Of a DNA stretch of 64,000 nt, positions 1 to 7,170 are shown piece after piece. The stretch is taken from NCBI RefSeq assembly GCF_003610015.1, contig NZ_AP018933.1, positions 62,001 through 126,000 of the forward strand, in the 5' to 3' direction. The DNA is from Zymobacter palmae (lineage in GTDB: Bacteria; Pseudomonadota; Gammaproteobacteria; Pseudomonadales; Halomonadaceae). The notes under the pieces were generated by a model. It was not told where the DNA came from and made no database searches. It saw only the letters and a program-made list of their open reading frames with translations. How positions within the stretch are numbered: position 1 is the stretch's first letter; each line of letters starts with the position of its first letter. Position numbers and translations under genes: made by a program.

Positions 1-474
1 CTCTAGGCAGTAGTCGATCTGCATATGGTGTTCACTGCGGGCATGCATGGTCCAGATAGCGCAGTTCACCAGCGCTGGCACCAGTACCCACACAAAACCG
101 ATGAAGGGAGAATGCAGGTGCCAGTGCAGGATTTTCATCTGTAGCAGGTAGATGCTTAGCGGGTACAGCACGGACAGCAGTAGGAAGTTCTGAGTGACCT
201 TCTGCGCCCACGGCTGGTGGAACAGTACGCCCAATCCACAGATTACGGAGGCCACGATATACATCAGTGACAGGATCTGAACACTGACCATCAGAGGGGA
301 GCCGTTGAGTTCATTGCGGCTGATCCACTCCAGATAGGTGCGGAAATAGGTCATGGCCAGCAGGCAGGTCACCGGTACCACCATCAGCAGATAGATCTGA
401 AACAGCGTATGTCGAATGGCGTGATGAGTGCGTTCGCGATCACGGCGATCGAGCACGTGAGGGGTAGAGTGCAT
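1..474 (-). CDS. Multi-pass membrane protein, 3' end outside window
   Basis: The reading frame is open from an ATG at 474 down to base 1, giving 158 residues without a stop. An AAGGAGG ribosome site lies six bases before this ATG and excludes the out-of-frame ATG at 479. The protein starts MHSTPHVLDRRDRERTHH, a basic cytoplasmic head, and then shows about four hydrophobic stretches (around residues 25-45, 60-82, 92-110 and 122-140). This fits a small integral membrane protein. I do not recognise the family; no catalytic motif is visible. Its C-terminal end and downstream partners lie outside the window. Confidence 0.65.
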   Translation of the reverse strand, partial: MHSTPHVLDRRDRERTHHAIRHTLFQIYLLMVVPVTCLLAMTYFRTYLEWISRNELNGSPLMVSVQILSLMYIVASVICGLGVLFHQPWAQKVTQNFLLLSVLYPLSIYLLQMKILHWHLHSPFIGFVWVLVPALVNCAIWTMHARSEHHMQIDYCLE

Positions 475-990
475 GGCATGCCTCCTTGCTACCAGCAGTT
501 CGAGTCAAGAGCACCGAGTGCCACACAATGGCATAAACGGTTACCCAAAAGAAAAGCGTAGAAAAGGTGCTGACATTTGTGCACTGACTTTAAAGACAGG
601 CTGCCAACAATAGGCCATACCGTCGGTAATGCGCCCTTCAAAATGTATCTTCATGTAAAAGAAAGGAATAGCTGTGGCCCGCGATGTGTCCTCAATGCTG
701 ACAATTGACGGAGTTGCTTTGAAAACAGCTAAATAAATGCAGCTTCCAGGGTAAAGAAGGGCTGACTAATGGTCGTAATACAAATGCGAACAGTGTTCTT
801 GAAAGGCCGTTCAACAGGGTTTTTTCCTGCATATTTGCAATTTGATCTTTCAGACCCTTTCGTAAACTTGTAAGAACTCAGCAGGCGATCGCCTGTCTTC
901 CCCAGTAGCAATAAAAAGAACGAGAAGAACGAACTCGACGCCGTATTTCCCATGCGTTGGCGCGTCGCTCATTCTGATAAGAGGGTATAC
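475..990. other. Intergenic region without convincing gene
   Basis: About 515 bases separate the divergently transcribed partial membrane protein and the small gene at 991. A minus-strand open frame at 729-953 has no ribosome site and low-complexity residues (runs of S, F and L), so I do not call it. TTGACG near 715 followed by an AT-rich stretch is a weak promoter candidate for the plus strand. Nothing else stands out. Confidence 0.4.
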
Positions 991-1209
991 ATGTCATCTT
1001 CCATTTCTAGCCTGGCGCCGCTGTTGACGCCGGATCACCAAGCGCTGTCCAGTTCACTTGAAGATGCGCTCGAATCGCTTGCCATGATTGTGCAGCTGAA
1101 CGAGCACGGTCGTAACAAAGGCGCGTTGCCCGCACAGGATGCCGAAATCATCCGTTCTGCCATCACGATGGTTGAGCTGGTCTACGGACGCCACGTAGAC
1201 GCGGTATGA
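991..1209 (+). CDS. Small hypothetical protein, 72 residues
   Basis: I chose the ATG at 991 because GAGGG lies five bases upstream. The frame also continues upstream to an ATG at 952, but those added residues have no ribosome site. The protein is acidic and probably all-helical (residues 15-70, with heptad-like leucines), with no signal peptide or membrane segment. It is followed 130 bases later by the epimerase gene on the same strand. I do not recognise the family; it could be a small cytoplasmic regulatory or structural protein. Confidence 0.5.
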   Translation: MSSSISSLAPLLTPDHQALSSSLEDALESLAMIVQLNEHGRNKGALPAQDAEIIRSAITMVELVYGRHVDAV

Positions 1210-1337
1210 GCCGACAGGCCGCACTCACGGTCGGTGCGGCGATGGTGCGCGATTCGTGCTAGTGTGTCGCGTTATACGGCCGTGCCGTGCGCATGGCCAT
1301 CGATCCTTCGACTACTGTCTGCAATGGGGTAGATTCC

Positions 1338-2411
1338 ATGCACGATGCACAGGCTCTGTTTTCCCGCTTTCGCGATATCCTGACGATCTATAATACCGCG
1401 CTGGCGACCAGCATCGACGACGAAGGGCGCGTGCCCGAGTTCGTCGCCCACGGTGAGAATACCAAAGCACCTCGTCAGCTGTGCCAGACGCGCGGCATCA
1501 TCTATAACGTGCATATGGCGCGCGAGTTCGGTGACCGAGCCGCGGCTGCCCGTGCGGTGGACATCTATCAGTCCACGCGCCAGCACTACCTGACCCCCTG
1601 CATGCTGAACGGCCAGCCGGCCTATGCGCCAGTGCCGACCAACGACGGTGCGGCCATGTATGAGCTGGCGTTTCTGCTCAATGCTCAAGTGCAGCTGCAC
1701 TACCTAGATGGCCTGCTGGACGATCCGAGCGTGCTGGATAAGGCCGCACTGGATGCGGACATGACCGTTACCGAAGATGCCATTCTGGCCATCCCGACAG
1801 CGTCCATCTTCCAGCCGCGCGAAGGTGGCGACTTCTCCGAATTGAATGCTGGCATGCATCTGTTCGAAGCCATGGCCTTGCGCTTGCAGCTTTCCGATCA
1901 CGCTGAGCTGCGCCACAAGGCTAACGCCCTGCTTGAGCACGTTGATAACCATTTCTGGGATGACGTGCGTGGCATGCTGGCCGAACGTATTGACGGACAG
2001 AACACCATCCTTGAGTACGACCTCGGCCATAACTACGAGTGGTCGTCGCTGCTGAGCCTGAACAGCAACCTGGGGCTGAACTATCGCCGCCTCGACCCAA
2101 GGCGTCTGGCGGCAGCGGCAGAAGAGATCGCCTGGCGTGAATTCGAGCCGGAGATGGTGGCGTTCCCGCTGGATGCCGAAACGCGTCCTTTGGATCGCAC
2201 CGCGCGCATCTGGGTCAGTCTCGAACGTATTCGCGCGCTGGCGTTGGCCGGTGACGAGCGTGTGCTGTCAGTCATGGCGCGTGTGCTGGAGCACTTCTTC
2301 CCAGAAAATCTGCCTGAAGAATATTCAGGCATCCGTGGCCCGATTAAATCCACCACGGGATATCACGTCATCGAAAGCTATGTGGGTACGGTTCACGCGC
2401 TGAAGGCTTGA
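1338..2411 (+). CDS. AGE-family sugar epimerase/isomerase
   Basis: The 357-residue protein has the layout of the N-acylglucosamine 2-epimerase (AGE) family, an alpha/alpha barrel that interconverts or isomerises free sugars such as mannose, glucose, cellobiose or N-acetylglucosamine. Family-like landmarks are NAGMHLFEA in the middle, EYDLGHNYEWSSLL with the expected histidine and glutamate, and a C-terminal TTGYHVIESYVG containing a third histidine. It is cytoplasmic, with no signal peptide. I prefer the ATG at 1338 because the protein then begins just before the first barrel helix; a GTG at 1287 would add 17 unconserved residues. Length is slightly below the usual 390-410. Substrate cannot be told from sequence. 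A strong terminator follows directly, so it is probably monocistronic. Confidence 0.75.
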   Translation: MHDAQALFSRFRDILTIYNTALATSIDDEGRVPEFVAHGENTKAPRQLCQTRGIIYNVHMAREFGDRAAAARAVDIYQSTRQHYLTPCMLNGQPAYAPVPTNDGAAMYELAFLLNAQVQLHYLDGLLDDPSVLDKAALDADMTVTEDAILAIPTASIFQPREGGDFSELNAGMHLFEAMALRLQLSDHAELRHKANALLEHVDNHFWDDVRGMLAERIDGQNTILEYDLGHNYEWSSLLSLNSNLGLNYRRLDPRRLAAAAEEIAWREFEPEMVAFPLDAETRPLDRTARIWVSLERIRALALAGDERVLSVMARVLEHFFPENLPEEYSGIRGPIKSTTGYHVIESYVGTVHALKA

Positions 2412-2445
2412 GCGTTGATATAACGTCGCTTTTCATGATGCAAAA

Positions 2446-2486
2446 ACGCCGCCAAGCACAGTCACTGTGCTTGGCGGCGTTTTTTT
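2446..2486 (+). terminator. Rho-independent terminator after AGE gene
   Basis: A perfect 16-base inverted repeat (2446-2461 with 2465-2480) with a three-base loop is followed by a run of Ts. It lies 35 bases after the epimerase stop and also faces the azlD end. Confidence 0.9.
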
Positions 2487-2533
2487 ACGTCCCGATCAAA
2501 AGATCGCGTTCATGGCACTTCGCCTTGTGACTC

Positions 2534-2830
2534 CTACAGAGGAAGGAGCCAGCGCAGAATACCGGCAGAGGCTACCCCTGCTAGCACAGTCACCAGCAGT
2601 GGAAAGCGGCTTGCAACGGCGATCGTAATTGCCAGCGCAAGCACATCGGCCAGACGCCCTGTTGCAAAATGCGGGGCAATGACGGCGATAAGTACGCATC
2701 CCGGCGCGGCTTCCATCACCTGTCGGGTACGTTGCCCCATCTCGATATTGCGGAAGACAAGGTAACCCGCAATGCGCGTTAGGTAGGTCATCAAGGCCAT
2801 GACAACGATGGTAAGGCAGGTCATCAGCAT
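2534..2830 (-). CDS. azlD: AzlD-family branched-chain amino acid export subunit
   Basis: This 98-residue hydrophobic protein has about four membrane helices and the AzlD features: an N-terminal helix followed by TYLTRIAGYL, then APGCVLIAVIAPH. AzlD is the small partner of AzlC; together they export branched-chain amino acids or analogues across the inner membrane. The ATG at 2830 overlaps the azlC stop codon, typical of translational coupling, and has AAGGAGAG nine bases upstream. A longer frame to 2878 lies entirely within azlC and is not needed. Transcribed right to left as the second gene of azlCD. Confidence 0.88.
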   Translation of the reverse strand: MLMTCLTIVVMALMTYLTRIAGYLVFRNIEMGQRTRQVMEAAPGCVLIAVIAPHFATGRLADVLALAITIAVASRFPLLVTVLAGVASAGILRWLLPL

Positions 2831-3612
2831 GGAGCGCTCTCCTTCGCCATTAGCCATGCCGTCAGCAGGCCCGCGCATGCACCGCTAGCAACGTACCAGC
2901 TACCGGGAATGAAGAGATAGGTCAGTATGGCAACGCCCAAGCTGATGCCCCACGGTATCGCGGCCCGCATGCCTTTCCACATGCCCCGTATCAGTACTAG
3001 GAACACGGCCGGAAAGGCCATGTCAAAGCCGAGCGCATGCACGTCACCCATTATCGGGCCCAGTAACCCGCCGATGGTGGTGAAGATGACCCATGACAAG
3101 TACAGGCCGGCGGATACCCCCGCGTAGTAGGGCACGGATAGGGCCTGCCGCCCTTGAGTGGCCGTGCGCTTGCGGGCATCGGCCAATGCCATGGCCCAGC
3201 TTTCATCACACATGAAAAAGAGCACGGCCAGCGCCTTTCGCTTTGATAAGTGACGAATGAAAGGCGCTAGCGCAGCGCCCATCAGTACATGGCGACTGTT
3301 GATCAGTAGTGTGATGGCGGCAATCAGCAGCAGATGAGGGGGAGAGGTCCACAGGGCAATGGCGGCGAACTCGGAGCCGCCAGCGAAGTTGAGGCCTGTC
3401 ATTAACGAAACCTCTGCGGGATGCAGGCCTTTCTGGACAGCCTGTGCGCCAAGCACTAGGGCGAAGGGGATGAAGCCGATCTGCATCGCGACCGAGTTCT
3501 TCAAGCCTCGCATGACCTCGCGGCCACGAGGGGTATCAGATGCCGTGCCCATAGCGGTATTACCTAATGCCGTTGAAAAGGAAGAACCCACGAGTATAAG
3601 CGGCACAGGCAT
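2824..3612 (-). CDS. azlC: AzlC-family branched-chain amino acid exporter
   Basis: The protein shows the AzlC signature: an amphipathic start followed by GFIPFALVLGAQAVQKGL, a conserved glycine-rich NFAGGSEFAAIALW, and NSRHVLMGAALAPF, with about five to six membrane helices over residues 45-255. It is the large subunit of the AzlCD exporter. The frame begins at 3612 (262 residues); an ATG at 3552 giving 242 residues is closer to the usual size and remains possible. It sits behind a leader of about 300 bases containing a promoter, a palindromic operator and two terminator-like hairpins, so expression is probably controlled at both initiation and elongation. Confidence 0.88.
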   Translation of the reverse strand: MPVPLILVGSSFSTALGNTAMGTASDTPRGREVMRGLKNSVAMQIGFIPFALVLGAQAVQKGLHPAEVSLMTGLNFAGGSEFAAIALWTSPPHLLLIAAITLLINSRHVLMGAALAPFIRHLSKRKALAVLFFMCDESWAMALADARKRTATQGRQALSVPYYAGVSAGLYLSWVIFTTIGGLLGPIMGDVHALGFDMAFPAVFLVLIRGMWKGMRAAIPWGISLGVAILTYLFIPGSWYVASGACAGLLTAWLMAKESAPC

Positions 3613-3676
3613 GCGGACCTACCACAATCGCGCATGGTCTGGCATCTGCGTCATGGAAAATGGGCTGGATATGGGC

Positions 3677-3706
3677 AAAAAAAACCCGCCTAGGGGGATG
3701 GCGGGT
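3677..3706 (-). terminator. Terminator-like hairpin in azlC leader
   Basis: On the minus strand a seven-base GC stem (3684-3690 with 3700-3706) is followed by eight Ts. It lies between the promoter at 3935-3963 and azlC, so it either ends a short RNA or acts as an attenuator for azlCD. Confidence 0.7.
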
Positions 3707-3840
3707 ATCAAGCAGGGATGTCTTTGAGAAGAACAGAGAATACAACGCATGCTCTGTTTAGAAGACCAGTAATCACCGGAAGAGTTCCCTGCTGCCAATC
3801 TGCATGGAGCGATGGAAGGTGTGACGATCGTATCGTTCAG

Positions 3841-3863
3841 AAAAGCCGCCTGTGCAGGGCGGC
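3841..3863 (-). terminator. Second terminator-like hairpin in azlC leader
   Basis: On the minus strand GCCGCC pairs with GGCGGC across a seven-base loop (3845-3863) and is followed by four Ts. It would fall roughly 85 bases after the predicted transcription start near 3928. Short T run, so weaker than the hairpin at 3677. Confidence 0.5.
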
Positions 3864-3934
3864 AAGGAACCCGATCAATCACAGAATGCTATTGTCCAGC
3901 AAGGATCATGATGACTAATGACACTACGCGGTGA

Positions 3935-3963
3935 ATAGTAACCTGATCTAAAGTACAGGTCAA
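3935..3963 (-). promoter_or_regulatory. Sigma-70 promoter directed at azlCD
   Basis: Reading the minus strand, TTGACC (3963-3958) and TACTAT (3940-3935) are separated by exactly 17 bases. This is a good sigma-70 match. Its -35 hexamer sits at the centre of a perfect operator-like palindrome. Transcription would start near 3928 and run towards azlC. Confidence 0.65.
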
Positions 3964-3991
3964 CCTGTACTTTGCTCGAAAAAGTACAGGT
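3950..3991. promoter_or_regulatory. Operator-like palindrome with third half-site
   Basis: AAAGTACAGGT at 3950-3960 and its exact reverse complement at 3963-3973 form a palindrome separated by two bases. A third identical half-site follows at 3981-3991. The palindrome covers the -35 element of the minus-strand promoter, the usual place for a repressor. The cognate regulator is unknown. Confidence 0.65.
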
Positions 3992-4229
3992 CACGATAAT
4001 TTTTAAGTTTGAATAAAGTATGTGTATGCATGCAGCATAGCGCTTTGAAGCGGCTTCCTCTACCGTTAATTTTTGCGGTTTCTTTATCTAAATAGTAAAC
4101 AAAAGTGCTCAAATTTCGTGAAAAACTCTTTAAATCGCGAAGATAAGAAAAAGGTTGCTAATGCTAGGTGAAGGAAAGAAAGACGCACCGAGGATAGGGC
4201 TATAAGCCTAGCGCTGGAGGCGTAGCAAC
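3992..4229. other. AT-rich upstream region, no gene seen
   Basis: Together with the azlC leader this makes about 600 bases without a clear coding sequence. The right part is AT-rich and probably holds the promoter for the small frame at 4230; GGAGG at 4216-4220 is the ribosome site of that frame. I see no RNA gene here with certainty. Confidence 0.4.
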
Positions 4230-4538
4230 GTGATAAAGATAAGAAAGGTGACCGCTAAGCCAGCATCTGAGGTGCTGAGCAGGCATGAATGGTCGGCCGT
4301 TCAGAGCGCCGCCATGAAGGGGGTGCCAGTACTTTACTCACTAGGCAAGTTGCGCGATGCAGAAAACGGCTTAACAGGGGCGGATATCTGGCGTGGAAAA
4401 GTTGATGGGGGGCCTAGACGTTCTTTTGTTAACGCACGAAGAAAGGGTTACTTGCTCGGCAGCAAAACTTATCCACACCCTCTCTTTATTTTTGATAAAA
4501 GAACAGCCGCTGTAACCAACAGCGGCTGTTGCAGTTGA
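4230..4538 (+). CDS. Small basic hypothetical protein, GTG start
   Basis: A GTG at 4230 with GGAGG nine bases upstream opens a 102-residue frame. The product is basic and begins MIKIRKVTAKPASEVLSRHE; it has no signal peptide or membrane helix and resembles no family I know. Its last dozen codons run through the hairpin that terminates the convergent gene at 4555, so either the two transcripts overlap or the frame is not real. Composition resembles the host. Confidence 0.4.
   Translation: MIKIRKVTAKPASEVLSRHEWSAVQSAAMKGVPVLYSLGKLRDAENGLTGADIWRGKVDGGPRRSFVNARRKGYLLGSKTYPHPLFIFDKRTAAVTNSGCCS
4469..4477 (+). promoter_or_regulatory. Perfect DnaA box TTATCCACA
   Basis: Exact match to the consensus DnaA-binding 9-mer, inside the small frame at 4230. 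One of five such matches in the window. Confidence 0.45.
4495..4530 (-). terminator. Terminator of LEA-like gene
   Basis: A perfect 12-base inverted repeat (4502-4513 with 4519-4530, five-base loop) is followed on the minus strand by a T-rich stretch. It lies 25 bases after the stop of the LEA-like gene. Confidence 0.8.
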
Positions 4539-4554
4539 AGCGTTGTGGTGAGGC

Positions 4555-5385
4555 CTATTTCTCGGCAGCGTTGACCGCTTTGTCCTTCCATTCGGAAGCT
4601 TTCTGGCTGGCGCTGTCATAAGCGTCAGAGGCGTGTTCCTTGACGCTGCTTGCCGCTTTGCTAGTGCCTTCCTTAGTTTTGTCCCACAGATGACCGCTTT
4701 CGGTTTTCAGCTCGGACGCTTTTTCCTGAACACTTTCAGACACGTCGTGTGCCTTTTCCTTGAGGGTGTCCGTCGTACTGCGGCTTTGCTCGGCGGTGGT
4801 GTCTTTGCCATTGCTGACAGCATCTGCCGCCCGGTCTCTCAGCTCAGCGGCTTTGTCCTTCGCATCACTGGCTTTTTCTGCACCCTGCTGTTTCAGGTCT
4901 GCCGCTTTCTCGTTCAGGCGGTCGGCCTCTTCACGCGTGCTTTTTCGTGCAGCTTCTGCTTTTTCGCGCGCAGCGTCACTGGTGTCGCCGGAGGTCTGTT
5001 TCTGATATGTCTCTTCTGCCTGCTGCTTCATCTCAGCCGCTTTGTCTTGCAGCTTCTGAGCGGCTTCAGCGGACTCGGCTTTGAGCTGCTCCGCCTTCTG
5101 GCTGGCTTCGTCGATGGCTTTGCTAGCGCCCGAACGAACGTTGGCAGCGGTAACCGATGCCGTCGCTGCAGCTCTGTCGCTGGCGGGCTGTGCATCCCAC
5201 GCTTTCTGCGAGGATGTCTTAACCTCTTCATAGCTCTGATGCGTGCTGTTCATGCTGCGTTGAATGCGCTCATGCAGAGAAGGCAACGGGGTGTTGGTGT
5301 CATCGAGTGCCAGTGCGGATAGGGAAGCTCCTCCCAGAAGTCCGAATACGGTCAGCGCGATGCCGGCATTATGGATATGCTTCAT
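4555..5385 (-). CDS. Exported LEA-like helical repeat protein
   Basis: The 276-residue protein starts with a signal peptide (MKHIHNAGIALTVFGLLGG, cleavage near residue 26) and then consists almost entirely of Ala, Lys, Glu, Asp, Gln and Ser arranged in 11-residue periods such as AEKASDAKDKAAELRDRAA. This is the pattern of group 3 LEA proteins and apolipoprotein-like amphipathic helices, which protect membranes and proteins during drying or osmotic stress. Here it would act in the periplasm. The ATG at 5385 has AAGGAGAT about nine bases upstream; the longer frame to 5421 lacks one. It is monocistronic, ending in a clear terminator. Function in this organism is inferred from composition only. 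Confidence 0.75.
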   Translation of the reverse strand: MKHIHNAGIALTVFGLLGGASLSALALDDTNTPLPSLHERIQRSMNSTHQSYEEVKTSSQKAWDAQPASDRAAATASVTAANVRSGASKAIDEASQKAEQLKAESAEAAQKLQDKAAEMKQQAEETYQKQTSGDTSDAAREKAEAARKSTREEADRLNEKAADLKQQGAEKASDAKDKAAELRDRAADAVSNGKDTTAEQSRSTTDTLKEKAHDVSESVQEKASELKTESGHLWDKTKEGTSKAASSVKEHASDAYDSASQKASEWKDKAVNAAEK

Positions 5386-5511
5386 TGTCTGCGATCTCCT
5401 TCCTTGAGATAGGCCCTGCATGAGGGTGTAACAGCGGGCAATACGGTCAATGTGGGTATAGGTTTAGCTCATCAAGCCAAAACCACGCAACATTGCACTC
5501 CAATATTCGGG

Positions 5512-5527
5512 CTGAACAGATATACAG
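5512..5527. promoter_or_regulatory. LexA (SOS) box upstream of cho
   Basis: CTG and CAG are separated by ten bases (CTGAACAGATATACAG), matching the gammaproteobacterial LexA consensus with an AT-rich centre and TATACAG right half. It lies 59 bases before the cho start. In E. coli cho is a LexA target, which supports the call. Confidence 0.75.
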
Positions 5528-5585
5528 GGCTGCGTTATGATGAAGCCTCCCGCCTTCCCTATTTCCGGAGCCTCCGCATTCCGTC

Positions 5586-6467
5586 ATGGTCACAACCTCA
5601 CGCGTTCGTCACCTTCCATATCAATACCCAGAGCATCTGCGTGCCGACGTTCAGCAGGCCCCGATGGCACCCGGGGTATACCTGTTTTTGGGGGAGGACG
5701 AACGGGTGCCGTTGTACATTGGTAAAAGCGTCAATCTGCGTTCTCGGCTGAATGCTCACCTGCGTAACAAGAGCGAGGCGCGCTTGCTGCATCAGACACG
5801 GCGCATTGCGTTTCACTGCACGGCTGGGGAGATCAGTGCGCTGCTGTTGGAGGCGCGGCTGATCAAGCAGCGCCAGCCGCTGTTTAATCGACGCCTGCGG
5901 CGCCAAGGCACACTGAGTTCCATCGTGCTGGATGACGCTGGGAAAGTGCAGATCGAACCGTCACAGCGCATCAATTATGGGCGTGATCCGCGGGTATATG
6001 GGCTGTTTAAAAATCAGAAGAAGGCGCGAGACGTGTTATTGGCACTCGCAGACGAACACCAGCTGTGCCTCGGCGTCATGGGGCTGGATTCGTTAGTGCG
6101 TCAGCGAGGCTGTTTCCGGGCCAGTATCGGTAAGTGCCGCGGCGCATGTCAGGGGAAGGAAAGCCTTGTCGAACACCGAGAGCGGTTACTGCTGGCACTG
6201 ACGGATTACCACGTGGTGATGTGGCCCTACGATGGCCCGGTGGCACTACGCGAGCAGCATGGCGATATGACGGCGTATCATGTGCTAAATCATTGGCGCT
6301 ACCTAGGAAGCTTTGACTCGCTGGCACATGCGCAGCAAGGACATTGGCAGGTCGACGATCACTTTGATGCGGATATCTATAAGATCACGGTCAAGCCACT
6401 GCTGGCGAACGGTGTCGATATCGTGGCGCTTTTACCACGTGGGGAAAAGGATGGAAAGCATGAGTAG
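5586..6467 (+). CDS. cho: Excinuclease Cho, UvrC homologue
   Basis: The 293-residue protein matches Cho, the single-domain homologue of UvrC that makes the 3' incision at bulky DNA lesions. The GIY-YIG nuclease motif is visible: GVYLF at residues 30-34, YIGK at 44-47, and the catalytic arginine in NLRSRL (R52). A Cys-rich segment follows (RQRGCFRASIGKCRGAC) as in Cho/UvrC. Length equals that of E. coli Cho; the helix-hairpin-helix and UvrB-binding parts of full UvrC are absent, as expected. The ATG at 5586 is the first in frame; its ribosome site is weak. A LexA box 59 bases upstream predicts DNA damage induction. Confidence 0.9.
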   Translation: MVTTSRVRHLPYQYPEHLRADVQQAPMAPGVYLFLGEDERVPLYIGKSVNLRSRLNAHLRNKSEARLLHQTRRIAFHCTAGEISALLLEARLIKQRQPLFNRRLRRQGTLSSIVLDDAGKVQIEPSQRINYGRDPRVYGLFKNQKKARDVLLALADEHQLCLGVMGLDSLVRQRGCFRASIGKCRGACQGKESLVEHRERLLLALTDYHVVMWPYDGPVALREQHGDMTAYHVLNHWRYLGSFDSLAHAQQGHWQVDDHFDADIYKITVKPLLANGVDIVALLPRGEKDGKHE

Positions 6468-6510
6468 AGCATGTGCCAGAGCCGTATCACGGTGGCAGAG
6501 GGAGAGGGCA

Positions 6511-6526
6511 TGTTTCACGTGAAACA
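6511..6526. promoter_or_regulatory. parS: Perfect parS site
   Basis: TGTTTCACGTGAAACA, a perfect 16-bp palindrome equal to the chromosomal ParB-binding consensus, extended to 18 bp by flanking A/T. It sits in the noncoding gap just after cho. ParB nucleates on such sites near the replication origin to drive chromosome segregation. Confidence 0.85.
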
Positions 6527-6541
6527 TTGTCGGGACTAAAT

Positions 6542-6603
6542 ATTACCACGTGAAAAGGGCATCCTTGCCCAAACTGCCACGTGGGACATCCTGGTACCAC
6601 GTC
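6542..6603. promoter_or_regulatory. Degenerate parS-like repeats next to parS
   Basis: Three further CACGT-centred elements follow the perfect parS: one at 6542-6557 (good right half GTGAAAA), one at 6573-6588 (ACTGCCACGTGGGACA, 12 of 16 to the TGTTCCACGTGGAACA variant), and a weak one ending near 6603. Spacing is about 20-31 bases. Confidence 0.5.
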
Positions 6604-6610
6604 AATGCGC

Positions 6611-6853
6611 TTAATAGCGAGGCGGCCTGACCAGTTCGGGCCAGATGATTTCCCAGTCGTCCGGGCGCAGCATCTGGCGTGTGATCTCCTTGCCCGAAAG
6701 TTGCTCTAGGCTTGTTGCCACTCGCGCTGAAGGCCGCTTGTGGCCGTAAGCGACGAGGCGAAGATAGTTTCGGCTGACTCCTGTCTGCTCGATGTCGTTG
6801 TCACTTGCCGTGCGCAGCCACTCCAGCAGTTCATCAATTCTGTTCATGACCAT
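6611..6853 (-). CDS. Small Cro/YdaS-like helix-turn-helix protein
   Basis: The roughly 80-residue protein has the layout of Cro/YdaS-type proteins: a short helix (IDELLEWLRTAS), an HTH segment (DIEQTGVSRNYLRLVAYGHK, with the Gly turn typical of YdaS), and a tail that names the binding helix end (ARVATSLEQLSGKEITRQML). Such proteins are phage-derived repressors or antitoxins. No toxin gene or other phage gene adjoins it. Several ATGs lie close together (6859, 6853, 6847); AGG six bases ahead favours 6853. It is convergent with cho, and the parS cluster lies between the two stops. Confidence 0.7.
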   Translation of the reverse strand: MVMNRIDELLEWLRTASDNDIEQTGVSRNYLRLVAYGHKRPSARVATSLEQLSGKEITRQMLRPDDWEIIWPELVRPPRY

Positions 6854-7170
6854 AACCATCCTACGAATAAAGCCAACGCATCCTCATATGATGCGGTCGA
6901 CCAATGTTCTCTTATATTAGGAAACGCTACGTATCGGTGTAAACGCGAGTGCGTAGTGATGGTGTGGTGAATTGGTAACGGTGTGCATCATGCTGATTGA
7001 TCAATAACATAAATATACCAATCGCTGTGCATTGGCTGCGTGAAGGGCGGTCATGGTGAATGGGATATGGAACCTGTGGCGAGCTGTCCATTTCTGTAAT
7101 CCGCATAATGCTGATAGTCTGGATTCTTTCCTTCTAAATTCTTCCATCAACCCAAGCGAGGGTATCGACC
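6854..7170. other. Divergent promoter region before argF
   Basis: About 315 bases between the divergent HTH gene and argF. It is locally AT-rich around 6990-7020. I could not identify a convincing ArgR box or a complete sigma-70 promoter by eye. Confidence 0.35.

Noticed and set aside
729-953. 74-residue minus-strand frame between the first two genes
   Set aside because: No ribosome site and low-complexity composition; more likely noncoding.
4633-5322. Plus-strand frame of 229 Phe/Leu/Cys-rich residues opposite the LEA-like gene
   Set aside because: It is the reverse complement of Ala/Lys/Glu repeats, which naturally reads as a hydrophobic frame; no ribosome site or signal supports it.
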